64,000 nt of DNA, from positions 1 through 64,000 of the forward strand of contig CAWAET010000016.1 of NCBI GenBank assembly GCA_963781065.1, in the 5' to 3' direction. Shown one piece after another: positions 8,576 to 19,374 of this stretch. A program made the translations under genes and the position numbers. Source of the stretch: CALZJC01 sp963781065. Its GTDB lineage: Bacteria > Acidobacteriota > Thermoanaerobaculia > Multivoradales > JAHEKO01. Under the pieces are notes generated by a model. It did no database searches and was not told where the DNA came from. It was given only the letters and a program-made list of their open reading frames with translations. Numbering within the stretch: position 1 is the first letter of the stretch; every line of letters begins with the position of its first letter.

Positions 8576-10023
8576 ATGAACCAACAGTCGAGGCGAGCTA
8601 CCGCGGCCGCAGACCGCGTCCCGTTCGGGCAGAAGGTCGCCTACGGCGTCGGCATGCTGGGCAACCAGATGTTCCCCGCCGCCCTCGGCATCTTCATGGT
8701 CGTCCTGGTGAAGGGCCTGGGATTCCCGCCTCTCCTCTGGGGGCTGATCTTCTTCCTGCCGCGCTTTCTGGACGCGGTCACCGACCCCGATCATGGGCTT
8801 CATCACCGACAACACCAGGTCCCGGTGGGGTCGCCGGCGGCCCTACATCTTCCTCGGGGCGATCGTCGACCGGCCTCTGCTACATCGCCATGTGGCAGCT
8901 CTACGAGCACAACAGCCTGGCGTTCAATTTCACCTACTTCCTGGGCCTGTCGCTGGTCTTCTACGTCGGCCTGACCATCTTCGCCACGCCTTACGTGGCG
9001 ATGGGCTACGAGATGAGCCGGGACTTCCACGAGCGCACCCAGCTCATGGCGGTGGCGCAGTTCCTCGGGCAGTGGGCCTGGGTGATCGTGCCCTGGTTCT
9101 GGCCGCTGCTCTACGACCCGGATCTCTTTTCGTCGGCGGCGGTCGGGGTCCGGAGCCTCTCGATCTGGGTCGGGCTGGGTTGCATGGCCTTGTGCCTGGT
9201 TCCCGCGATCTTCGTGCGCAGCCCGTCGACGAAGAACGCGGACAACCTCCAGGAGCTCAGTCGAAAGAACCTGAAAGCCAACCTCCGCCTCCTCTTGGAC
9301 GGGTTCCGGGCCGCCTTCAGGTGTGTGCCGTTCCGGAAGCTGTGCGTGGCGACCTTTCTGGTCTTCGGTTCCTTCCAGACGATTGCCGCCTTCGGCTTCT
9401 TCATCGTCGTCTACTACCTCTTCGACGGCGACGCGGGCGCGGCGGGCACCTGGCCGGGCTGGTTCGCATCCGCCGGCGCTCTCTGCACCACCTTCCTGGT
9501 GATCCCCATCATCACCTGGATCTCCCGGAGATTGGGCAAGAAGAACACGTTTCTGCTCGCCCAGGCGGTGTCGATCGTCGGCTACGTCCTGTTCTGGTGG
9601 GCCTTTCAACCCGACACTCCGCTGTTGATGCTCGCGCCGCTGCCCCTGTTCGCCTTCGGCATCGGCGGGCTCTTCACCCTCATGATGTCGATGACCGCCG
9701 ACGTCTGCGACCTGGACGAGCTCGACACCGGCCTGCGGCGGGAAGGCACCTTCGGCGCCATCTACTGGTGGATGGTCAAGTTCGGATTTGCCTTCGCCGG
9801 CTTGTTGAGCGGGCTGATCATGGCGGTGGTCGGCTTCGCCCCGGATGCGGCGGTACAGGCGGAGGGGGCGGTGACCGGGATGCGGATCGCCTACAGCCTC
9901 GTGCCCATCGCGGGCGCGCTTCTGGCCATCTGGATCATGCGCGACTACGACGTGACCGAGACCAGGGCGAACGAGATTCGCGCGGCGCTGGAAGAGCGCC
10001 GAGGCAAGAGCGCATTCGGGTAG
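8576..10023 (+). CDS. GPH-type sugar:cation symporter (MFS), two frameshifts
   Basis: A MelB-like membrane transporter of about 480 residues once two breaks are repaired. The first part (from 8576) ends in FLPRFLDAVTDP. The next piece, starting IMGFITDNTRSRWGRRRPYI, is in another frame, and the rest, from CYIAMWQLY, is in a third. The first break is an extra C in the run at 8785-8788. The second is an extra G near 8868, turning GTC-ACC into GTC-GACC. The D-P-I-M-G-x-I-x-D-x-T-R-x-R-W-G-R-R-R-P block is the GPH family signature. About twelve membrane segments are visible. It is coupled to the phosphorylase gene and probably imports beta-glucan oligosaccharides. The breaks may be consensus errors; as given, the gene makes no full product. 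Confidence 0.82.
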
Positions 10024-10083
10024 GCGCGCCGCGGCGGTGCCCGGACCCGCTGCCAGGCCGGAACGAAGTCGAGAGCGCGGTTC

Positions 10084-10112
10084 TTGACACGGTCCGGAAG
10101 CAGACGTACGGT
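10084..10112 (+). promoter_or_regulatory. Possible sigma-70 type promoter before katG
   Basis: TTGACA (10084-10089) is followed after 17 bases by TACGGT (10107-10112). The upstream element is perfect and the spacing ideal, but the second hexamer is a poor match. It lies 180 bases before the katG start, in the 269-base gap after the symporter gene. I see no clear OxyR or Fur-like site. Confidence 0.3.
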
Positions 10113-10292
10113 CGATGTCTACTGGGTGGTCGGTGCCAGCCCTTGCCCAACCACCACAGACTCGGGTTACGAGATCGACCAGGCCGAGTTGGTTTCCCGG
10201 GGCCGCTGTCCCGACTGTCTCGCGGCAGTTCGGGCTTCGGCCGGAGAGTGACCTGCCACGAACCGCCAGAATCCAATACCAGGAGGACCTCC

Positions 10293-12494
<2,202 letters not shown>

Positions 12495-12589
12495 ACTCGA
12501 CCCGGGAACGGTGACAGGCTGCTCACTGGCGCGGCGCGGCGAGTGCGCGCCGGGACCATGAGTAGCCTGCCACCGGCCCTGGACCCGTC

Positions 12590-13960
12590 TCAGCCGGCGA
12601 GCTGATAGACCCGCACGTAGTCGACCAGCAGCCGCTGCGGGAACACCGTGTCGTCGATCGGGCCTCCGGCCCGGCCCCAGGCACCGCCGACCGCGATGTT
12701 CAGGATCAGGTGGAAGGCCCGGTCGAACGGCCACTCCCGCCAGCCCTGGTGCTCGTTCACATAGGTGAAGTACAGCGTGTCGTCGACGAAGATGTCGATC
12801 CGTTCCGGCGTCCACTCCATCGCGTAGACGTGGAACGCATCGGCCGCGTCGTCGAGCAGGACGCGGCCCTTGCGCTGCTCCCAGACCAGCCAGTAGAACG
12901 CCTTCGTGTGCACGGTGCCGTGCACGTGGTTCATCTGGTAGCCGACGTGCTCCATGATGTCGATCTCGCCGGAGTTCGGCCAGGCGTCGCAGTCGGCGTT
13001 CCCCTGCCATTCCCCCTCGTCGCACGTGGTGGCGTAGGCGAACGGGTCGCTCGGCAGCATCCAGATCGCCGGCCAGGTGCCCTGCCCGCGCGGCAGCTTG
13101 GCCCGCGCTTCGAACCGGCCGTAAAGGAAGTCGCCCTTGCCGTCGGAGGTTATTCGCCCCGACGTGTACTTGCCGCCCTCGTAGTCCTCGCGGTGTGCCT
13201 CGATGACCAGCATGCCGTCCTCGAGCCGCAGGTTCTCGGGCCGGGACGTGTACGCCTGGTCCTCGTCGTTCACCTTGCGCGGCGGCCAGTCCCGGGCGGT
13301 CCACTTCGCGTCATCGAGCTCGTCGCCGTCGAACTCGTCGCGCCATACGAGCTCCCACGGCGGCCGCGGCCGGCTCTTGCCGCGAACGACCAGCGCGCTC
13401 AAGACCGGCTCGCCCGCCGACGCTTCAAAGGCGATGTTCAGCTCGCCGTCGGCCACCTCGACGTCGGGCGCCGTGACCGTCAACCCGGACTCGACCTTGC
13501 CGTCGCGAAACGACATGACGTCCAGGTCGTCGATGACCAGCCGGCCCTCGGCGAAGGCGTCGAAGAGGCGGCCGCCCGACCCGATCTGCTCGGGCTCGGC
13601 GAAATGGAACGTGATGTCGTAGGTGCCGTTGGCGATCGGATGATCGACCCGGACGTCACCCACCCGATAGGTCGTGTAGAGAGTCGAGTCCTGGGACCCC
13701 TTGACGGTCTCCATCCGGCCGGTCTCGCCGCCGGATACCGACGCCTCGGCGCCATACTCCGTGCCGTCGATGCCTTCGTAGGCCGGGCCGCCGACGTTGA
13801 CGGCCCAGACGGGATCCGTCTCGGAGGACGTGTCGGGAGGCGCGACTGGAGGCGGGGTCGCACAGCCGGCAATCAGCGCCGCGCCCAGCAGGAAGACGCC
13901 GGCGCGCGGCGCCAACCGCGGTGGGATTCCCGACCCGATCACAAGCATGCCCTTCTTCAT
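12590..13960 (-). CDS. GH16 laminarinase-type lipoprotein with N-terminal malectin-like domain
   Basis: A 456-residue lipoprotein. The ATG at 13960 follows AAAGGTGG; the frame stays open 17 codons further up but without a better start. A lipobox (L-I-A-G-C) puts the lipidated Cys at residue 33. Residues about 45-190 look like a malectin-type carbohydrate-binding domain (VWAVNVGGPAYEGIDGTEY, then TYDITFHFAEPEQIG). Residues about 200-456 are a GH16 domain with the retaining catalytic signature G-E-I-D-I-M-E-H: Glu332 nucleophile, Asp334, Glu337 acid/base. This fits endo-beta-1,3-glucanases that cut laminarin. It is the last gene of a minus-strand operon: sugar porter, duplicated-domain protein, GH30, GH16. 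The other GH16 activities (licheninase, agarase) are less likely given the GH30 and GH17 neighbours. Confidence 0.88.
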   Translation of the reverse strand: MKKGMLVIGSGIPPRLAPRAGVFLLGAALIAGCATPPPVAPPDTSSETDPVWAVNVGGPAYEGIDGTEYGAEASVSGGETGRMETVKGSQDSTLYTTYRVGDVRVDHPIANGTYDITFHFAEPEQIGSGGRLFDAFAEGRLVIDDLDVMSFRDGKVESGLTVTAPDVEVADGELNIAFEASAGEPVLSALVVRGKSRPRPPWELVWRDEFDGDELDDAKWTARDWPPRKVNDEDQAYTSRPENLRLEDGMLVIEAHREDYEGGKYTSGRITSDGKGDFLYGRFEARAKLPRGQGTWPAIWMLPSDPFAYATTCDEGEWQGNADCDAWPNSGEIDIMEHVGYQMNHVHGTVHTKAFYWLVWEQRKGRVLLDDAADAFHVYAMEWTPERIDIFVDDTLYFTYVNEHQGWREWPFDRAFHLILNIAVGGAWGRAGGPIDDTVFPQRLLVDYVRVYQLAG

Positions 13961-14021
13961 ATCGACCACCTTTCGTCGCCTGCACCCGAACATAGAACGA
14001 ACCGCGCACACCGGCCGGCGC

Positions 14022-15545
14022 TCACTCCAGGATCAGCGTTTGGACGGCGCTCGGAGCGATCGCGGTTTCGATCTGGCGCCCGTCAAGGGTGACAGCGTAC
14101 TCGACCTCGGAGTCGGACTGGTTCAGGAGCGCGACGACGATTCCGCCGTCGACATTCCTGAACGCCGTCACCATCAGATTCTCGGGGCTCTCGGTAATGC
14201 CGATCCGCACCGCACCCGGACGGATGTACCTGCTGAACTGGGCCAGGACGTAGTAGAGCGGCGTGTAGTAGACCTCGTCGGTCTCGGGCTTGGCGATCAC
14301 CGGAGCGATGCACCAGTTGTTGGCGTGGTTGGGCCCGCCCCGGGTGTCCAGGACCATGTTCCAGTCGATCCAGCCGACCAGCCAGCTGTTGAGGCCGCCG
14401 ATGATGTCGCGGGCGTAGCGAAAGGCGGGGGCGTACTGAGGGTGCAGTGGCTTGTCCTCTTCGGGCGCCCAGTCGTAGCCCCAATCGGTGGCCTCGCGCC
14501 GCCAGTACCAGTCGTCGTCCCGCCAGACCGGCACGTCGGCGTCGATGGTGCCCTCGGTGTGCAGGATCGCCTTGTCGGGATAGCGCTCGTGCACTGCGTT
14601 CAGCGTCTCGGGATACCAGTCGACGGTGCTCGAGTACCAGTGCACCGCGGTGCCCCAGGCGTACTTCGCGGCGTCCGGATCGCCGAGGATGGCGTCCGCC
14701 CACTCCTCGAGGTGATCCCGGTTCTGGTCGTAGATGAGGATCTTGGCGTCGATGCCGTCCTGCTCGAAGCGGGGCCCGAGGTGGTTCTTGAGGAACTCCG
14801 CCATCGAGGCCGGCGTGAAGATCATGCTCTCCCACTGGCCGCCGTTGCCCAGCGGCTCGTTCTCGATGGTCACGCCCCAGATCTCGATGCCCTGCTCCTG
14901 GTAGGCGCGGATGTACTTCGAGAAGTACAGCGCCCAGGTGGGATAGAGCTCCGGCTCGAGGGAGCCGTCGTTCCAGGCGTTGTTGTCCTTCATCCACGGC
15001 GGGGCGGTCCACGGCGAGGCGATGATCCGAAAGCCGGACTCGGAGGCCGCCATCGCGTCCTGGATCAGGGGAACGACGTCGTCGAGGTCTTCCTCGATGG
15101 TGAAGTGCTCGAGCTCGATGTCGCCCGGCACCTCCGCGTAGGCGTAGTTGCCCAGCGAGAAGTCGGAGCTGTTGATGTGGGTGCGGGTCAGCGTGTAGTC
15201 CGCCCCGGACGGGCCGAAGTACGCCCGGATGACCTCTTGCCGGTTCTCCTCGGAGAGCTGGCCGAGCACGTAGGCCGTGGACTCGGTGAAGGAGCCGCCG
15301 AAGCCCAGGATCGTCTGGTACTCGATCGTCGGATCGAGCGCGATGACGGGGCGGTCGTCGCCGCTCGGCTCCGCGAGCTCCAGCTTCGCGATCTCGGCGA
15401 GCTTGTCGCCGGCCCTCGACGTCTGGATCACCGTGGCCGTGGTGGGCGCTCGATCCGCATCGGGCGTTTGCCGCTCGGCACAGCCCACCGCGGCCAGCGC
15501 CAGACCGAGCACAGGCAACCCCCACGCTGTCCTGAAGGTACGCAC
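14022..15545 (-). CDS. GH30 beta-glucosidase/endo-beta-1,6-glucanase-type lipoprotein
   Basis: A 507-residue lipoprotein with a lipobox (A-A-V-G-C; Cys22) and a GTG start three bases after the restored stop of the upstream gene. GGAG at 15552-15555 inside that gene's end supplies the ribosome-binding site, suggesting coupled translation. The domain begins with GFGGSFTESTAYVL, typical of GH30. Glu230 in T-I-E-N-E-P is the acid/base and Glu331 in L-H-T-E-G-T the nucleophile. A C-terminal beta-sandwich side domain follows the barrel (VVALLNQSDSEVEYAV). In this family, subfamily 1/3-like members hydrolyse beta-1,6-glucan or beta-glucosides. Removing beta-1,6 branches of laminarin would complement GH16, which is inferred from context. 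Subfamily assignment needs a tree. Confidence 0.88.
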   Translation of the reverse strand: MRTFRTAWGLPVLGLALAAVGCAERQTPDADRAPTTATVIQTSRAGDKLAEIAKLELAEPSGDDRPVIALDPTIEYQTILGFGGSFTESTAYVLGQLSEENRQEVIRAYFGPSGADYTLTRTHINSSDFSLGNYAYAEVPGDIELEHFTIEEDLDDVVPLIQDAMAASESGFRIIASPWTAPPWMKDNNAWNDGSLEPELYPTWALYFSKYIRAYQEQGIEIWGVTIENEPLGNGGQWESMIFTPASMAEFLKNHLGPRFEQDGIDAKILIYDQNRDHLEEWADAILGDPDAAKYAWGTAVHWYSSTVDWYPETLNAVHERYPDKAILHTEGTIDADVPVWRDDDWYWRREATDWGYDWAPEEDKPLHPQYAPAFRYARDIIGGLNSWLVGWIDWNMVLDTRGGPNHANNWCIAPVIAKPETDEVYYTPLYYVLAQFSRYIRPGAVRIGITESPENLMVTAFRNVDGGIVVALLNQSDSEVEYAVTLDGRQIETAIAPSAVQTLILE

Positions 15546-15548
15546 CCT

Positions 15549-16326
15549 CTACTCCGTGCTCGCCAGCAGCACCCAGGTCTCACTGAGCAGATGGTCGCGA
15601 ACGTCGCGGGAATCCTGATACGACGGCCGCGACCTCCATTTCCGGGTGTACGGACTTCAAGGTCTCCGCAACCGGACGCGGCCCCAGCTGCTTCAGGAAG
15701 TCGATGGTGACGTAGTTGAACGGAATGGAACCTCCGTGAGGAGAGTCCAGCCCGTAGACGGCCCACCCCGCGCTGTGCCCGTCGTCGACCATGGCCTGAT
15801 GGATCGGCTTCCAGATCTCGCGCTCGTTCTCCAGGTAGTCGGCGCCGTCCTCGGCGTACATCTGGTTCACCGACACGAACCGATGGTCGGCTGGCCCAAC
15901 CGCCTCGAGCAGTATCCAGAGTTGGGTACGGACATGAGCGCGTGACGCCGCCGTGCGCTTCATGGCGTCATCCCAGCTCTTGCCGGGATGCGCGATCGCG
16001 AAGTAGTCACCGAACGGCCTGGCGGCGTTCAGCTGCTCCAGTCCCCGAAAGGTGGTCACGGCGTAGTAGTCGCACTGCGAGAGGTCGCCGTGCAGCACCC
16101 CATAGAAGGCCCAGCCGGCCAGCTTGCCCTGCTTCACGGCCTCCTGGTGAATCGGCTGCCAGATCTCGGTCTCGATGTCGACATAGTCGGGCGATGTCTT
16201 CTTCATGCATTCGACCTGGACATAGGAGGTGGCGTCCGGCTCCTCCTGGACTGCGCCGGGCGAGGGAATCGCCGCCACCGCGAGCAGCAGGGTGAGCAGC
16301 GTGATTGCCGGTTTCTTGAACGTCAT
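15549..16326 (-). CDS. Secreted protein with two copies of an unknown alpha/beta domain; 3' frameshift
   Basis: The start at 16326 follows GAGGAGAG. A signal peptide (residues 1 to about 25) precedes two related halves. The first has ETEIWQPIHQEAVKQGKLAG-W-A-F-Y-G and ends H-V-R-T-Q-L-W-I-L-L-E. The second has NEREIWKPIHQAMVDDGHSA-G-W-A-V-Y-G. As written, the second half stops at 15580 with an unrelated tail. Dropping one base near 15621 (GTC-TAT became GTC-G-TAT) restores SRDVRDHLLSETWVLLASTE, which matches the end of the first half, and moves the stop to 15549. The fold may be a tandem ferredoxin-like (dimeric alpha/beta barrel) pair, but that is a guess from size and pattern. I do not recognise a function. 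It lies between the sugar porter and GH30 genes, three bases before GH30, so a role in glucan handling is plausible. Confidence 0.7.
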
Positions 16327-16395
16327 GGATTCTCTCCTCGGGCAACGGTCGGCTGGTTTGGATTGCACGGACCTGCGCTCTTGCGGGATGGCTGA

Positions 16396-17955
16396 TCAGC
16401 CCGGGGTCTTCACGAGGATGGCCTCGAGCTCCTCGAGCGAGCGGCCCTTGGTCTCGGGCAGCACCAGGACCACGAACACCAGTCCGACGGCGGCAAAGAG
16501 CCCGTAGATCAGGAAGGTGGTGGCGCTGCCGAAGTTGGCCAGCTCCCAGGGGAAGACGAGCTGCACGCCAAAGCTGACGCCGGAGTTGATCAGGCCGACG
16601 AAGGAGATGGCGATCCCCCGGATCCGGTTGGGGAAGAGCTCCGAGAAGAGCACCCACATGACCGGGCCGATGGACACCGCGAACGCCGCGACGAAGCCCA
16701 GCACGCCGAAGAGCACCAGCCAGGGGTTCATCGAGATCGCGGCGTTGATGAGCTCGGACTCGTACTGCGTCGCCAGATCGTCGCCCAGAGCGGCTCGGAG
16801 GGCCTCCTTGAACTCCACGTCGCCGCCGAAAGTGGCGCCCTCGAGATCCGCCACGGCCTGGACGTTGACCTCCGCCGGCAGCTTGGCCAGGGCATCACCG
16901 GTGATCGTGTAGGTGGCCGAGGAGAACCCGTAGGCGAGCACGAACATCGCCAGCGCGATACCGGCCAGCCCGAAGTTGAGCAGCGGCTTGCGGCCGATCC
17001 GGTCGATGAAGGCCATCGCCACGACCGTGAACACCACGTTGATCAGCCCCACCAGCACCGCCTGCGCGAAGGAGGCGTCGGTGCCGATGCCCGACTGCTC
17101 GAAGATCATCGGCGCGTAGAAGAACACCGAGTTGATGCCGGTGATCTGCTGGATGATCGCCACGACGATGCCGATCGAGAGCACCAGCTTGAGCGCCGGG
17201 GCGAAGAGCTCCAGCACCGAGACCTTCTCCTTGCCGGTGTCCTTGGCCAGGCTGGCGTGGATGTCGTCGATCTCCCGCGCGGCCTCGGCTCCGCCGACGG
17301 CACGGGTGAGGATCTCCCGCGCGGCTTTCTCCCGCCCCTTGAGCAGCAGCCAGCGGGGGCTCTCCGGCACGAAGAAAAGGCCGGCGAAGTAGAGGACGGC
17401 GGGCAGCGTCTCCAGGCCCAGCATCCACCGCCAGTTGTGCTCGTCGAACGTCAGCGCCCAGCCGGCGCCCGACTGGCCCAGCTTCAGGATCAGGTAGTTG
17501 GTGAAGAAGGCCGCCGAGATGCCGACGACAATGTTGAGCTGGTTGAACGACACCATCCGCCCGCGCACCGCCGGCGGCGCGATCTCCGCGATGTACATCG
17601 GCGCGATGATCAGCGAAGCGCCGACGCCCAGGCCGCCGATCATCCGGGCGATCACCAGGATGACGAAGGTCGGGGCGAGCGCCGATGAGACGGCCGAGAC
17701 GGCGTAGAGGATCGCGGCCAGGAACAGCACCTTGCGGCGGCCGATCCGGTCGCTGAGCGGCCCGGCGAGCATCATCGCCAGGGTGGCGGTGAGGGTGAGC
17801 GAGCTGACCGCCCACCCCAGCTCGATCTTGCTCAGGTCGAACTGCCGCTCGATGAACTTGACGACGCCAGAGATCACCGAGGCGTCGAAGCCCATCAGGA
17901 AGCCGCCCATGGCGACGGTGAGCGCGACGCGCATCACGTACCGGTACTTGTTCAT
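16396..17955 (-). CDS. Sugar porter (SP) family MFS transporter
   Basis: A 519-residue inner-membrane transporter with the complete SP-family signature set. It has DRIGRR near residue 70, R-G-R between helices 4 and 5, PESPRWLL after helix 6, QQITGINSVFFYAP at helix 7, DRIGRKPLL in the second half, and PETKGRSLEELE at the end. An insert of about 60 residues between helices 9 and 10 (near 340-400) is longer than usual and appears periplasmic. Members move hexoses or pentoses, many by proton symport. It is the first gene of the operon with the duplicated-domain protein, GH30 and GH16, so it probably takes up glucose released from beta-glucan. The start at 17955 is preceded by CCAGGAG. Confidence 0.88.
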   Translation of the reverse strand: MNKYRYVMRVALTVAMGGFLMGFDASVISGVVKFIERQFDLSKIELGWAVSSLTLTATLAMMLAGPLSDRIGRRKVLFLAAILYAVSAVSSALAPTFVILVIARMIGGLGVGASLIIAPMYIAEIAPPAVRGRMVSFNQLNIVVGISAAFFTNYLILKLGQSGAGWALTFDEHNWRWMLGLETLPAVLYFAGLFFVPESPRWLLLKGREKAAREILTRAVGGAEAAREIDDIHASLAKDTGKEKVSVLELFAPALKLVLSIGIVVAIIQQITGINSVFFYAPMIFEQSGIGTDASFAQAVLVGLINVVFTVVAMAFIDRIGRKPLLNFGLAGIALAMFVLAYGFSSATYTITGDALAKLPAEVNVQAVADLEGATFGGDVEFKEALRAALGDDLATQYESELINAAISMNPWLVLFGVLGFVAAFAVSIGPVMWVLFSELFPNRIRGIAISFVGLINSGVSFGVQLVFPWELANFGSATTFLIYGLFAAVGLVFVVLVLPETKGRSLEELEAILVKTPG

Positions 17956-18330
17956 GGGGACTCCTGGGTCATTCGTTGAAGGGCCCGCTGCCGCGTGCCG
18001 TCGTACCGCCCCGGATCGGTACCGGGCTTCCGGTGCGGGATTCCGCTACCAAGATGCCAACACCCAGATACCAGCGCCGTGATGCCGTGCCGTCGATCCG
18101 CAACAAGAGCCCGGATTGTACCGGACTCCGAGGACGCGCTTTCGGGACCGGCCGGCGAGCCTTGCGGGCTCGGCACTGCGGGCACCGGCGCGGCGCCCCG
18201 TCGACCACCGGGCAAGTAGAATCCCCGACCATCGAGGTGAACACAAGCCGGCCTTGCCGCGCCGCACGGGGCTCGCGCAGGCAAGGCGGGCACCCCCTCG
18301 AGAGCCCGGGACGGGTCAGGGAGACAGGGA
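17956..18330. other. Divergent intergenic region between sugar porter and GH17 genes
   Basis: These 375 bases carry no convincing gene. They must contain the promoters of both flanking operons. An inverted repeat, GCCTTGCC (18251-18258) and GGCAAGGC (18280-18287), is spaced by 21 bases ahead of the GH17 start. It could be a hairpin or an operator. No LacI-type palindrome like the one at 58857 is visible. Confidence 0.4.
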
Positions 18331-19359
18331 ATGAGAAGACTGAGATCAGCCGCCGTCATCGCTTTGGTCCTGGCCGGATGTTCCGGCGGCACGTCCGATC
18401 CGGAAGAGCCGAAACCGGCTCCCGAGGAGCTGGAGGCCGCGACGGACCTGCTGGCCGGCGAGGTCATGGCAGTCGCCTACTCCGGATTCCGCGAAGGACA
18501 GCATCCCGACCGCGGCGACGGGGCGGTGAACCCGAGCGCCGAGGAGATCCTCGAGGACCTCGAGATTCTGGCCGCCCACGGCTTCAAGCTGATCCGCATG
18601 TACGACTCCGGCGAGAACACGCGAGAGACGCTGCGGATCATCCGGCAGCACGACCTGCCGATCCGGGTCCTGGTGGGGATCTGGCTGGATGCCGAGCTCA
18701 GCAACCACGAGGGGTGCCCCTGGCTGGAGCAGCCGATCCCCGCCGAGACGCTGGCGGCCAACGCGGTCAAGAACGCGGCCGAGATCGAGCGCGGCATCGC
18801 GCTGGCGCGGGAGTTCGACGACATCGTGGTCGCCGTCAACGTCGGCAACGAGGCGCTGGTCGACTGGAACGACCACATGGTGCCGCTCGAGCGGGTCATC
18901 GCCTATGTGCGGCAGGTCAAGGCCGCCATCGAGCAGCCGGTGACGGTGGCCGACAACTACGAGTGGTGGATCAACGAGGGAGCGCCGCTGGCCGCGGAGC
19001 TCGACTTCCTGGGCGTCCACACCTACCCGGCCTGGGAAGGCAAGACGATCGACGAGGCCATGGCCTTCCACGTCGAGAACGTCGAAGGCGTTCGCGAGGC
19101 TCTCCCCGGCAAGCCCATCGCCATCCTCGAGGCCGGCTGGGCCACCGTCGCGAGCGAGTTCGGCGACCGGGCCAGCGAGGCCAACCAGGCGCGCTACTAC
19201 AACGAGGTGCTGGAATGGGCAACCGCGACCCAAACCACCGTCTTCTTCTTCGAGGCCTTCGACGAGCCGTGGAAGGGCAACCCCGACAACCCGCTCGGGG
19301 CCGAGAAGCACTGGGGCCTGTTCAACGTCGACCGGACGCCCAAGGCGGTAATGCGCTGA
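18331..19359 (+). CDS. GH17 beta-1,3-glucanase-type lipoprotein
   Basis: A 342-residue lipoprotein with lipobox L-A-G-C (Cys17). The TIM-barrel sequence has AAHGFKLIRMYDSGENT near residue 95, then AVNVGNEALVDW with Glu174 as acid/base, and IAILEAGWAT with Glu267 as nucleophile. These are the two GH17 signature sites. GH17 enzymes cut or rearrange beta-1,3-glucan. Bacterial members include transglucosylating forms, so branching or elongation of laminari-oligosaccharides is an alternative to plain hydrolysis. It converges with the GH3 gene, with only 15 bases between their stops. The upstream region is shared with the divergent porter operon. It carries no binding module. Confidence 0.86.
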   Translation: MRRLRSAAVIALVLAGCSGGTSDPEEPKPAPEELEAATDLLAGEVMAVAYSGFREGQHPDRGDGAVNPSAEEILEDLEILAAHGFKLIRMYDSGENTRETLRIIRQHDLPIRVLVGIWLDAELSNHEGCPWLEQPIPAETLAANAVKNAAEIERGIALAREFDDIVVAVNVGNEALVDWNDHMVPLERVIAYVRQVKAAIEQPVTVADNYEWWINEGAPLAAELDFLGVHTYPAWEGKTIDEAMAFHVENVEGVREALPGKPIAILEAGWATVASEFGDRASEANQARYYNEVLEWATATQTTVFFFEAFDEPWKGNPDNPLGAEKHWGLFNVDRTPKAVMR

Positions 19360-19374
19360 GCTCCCGCGCGGCCT

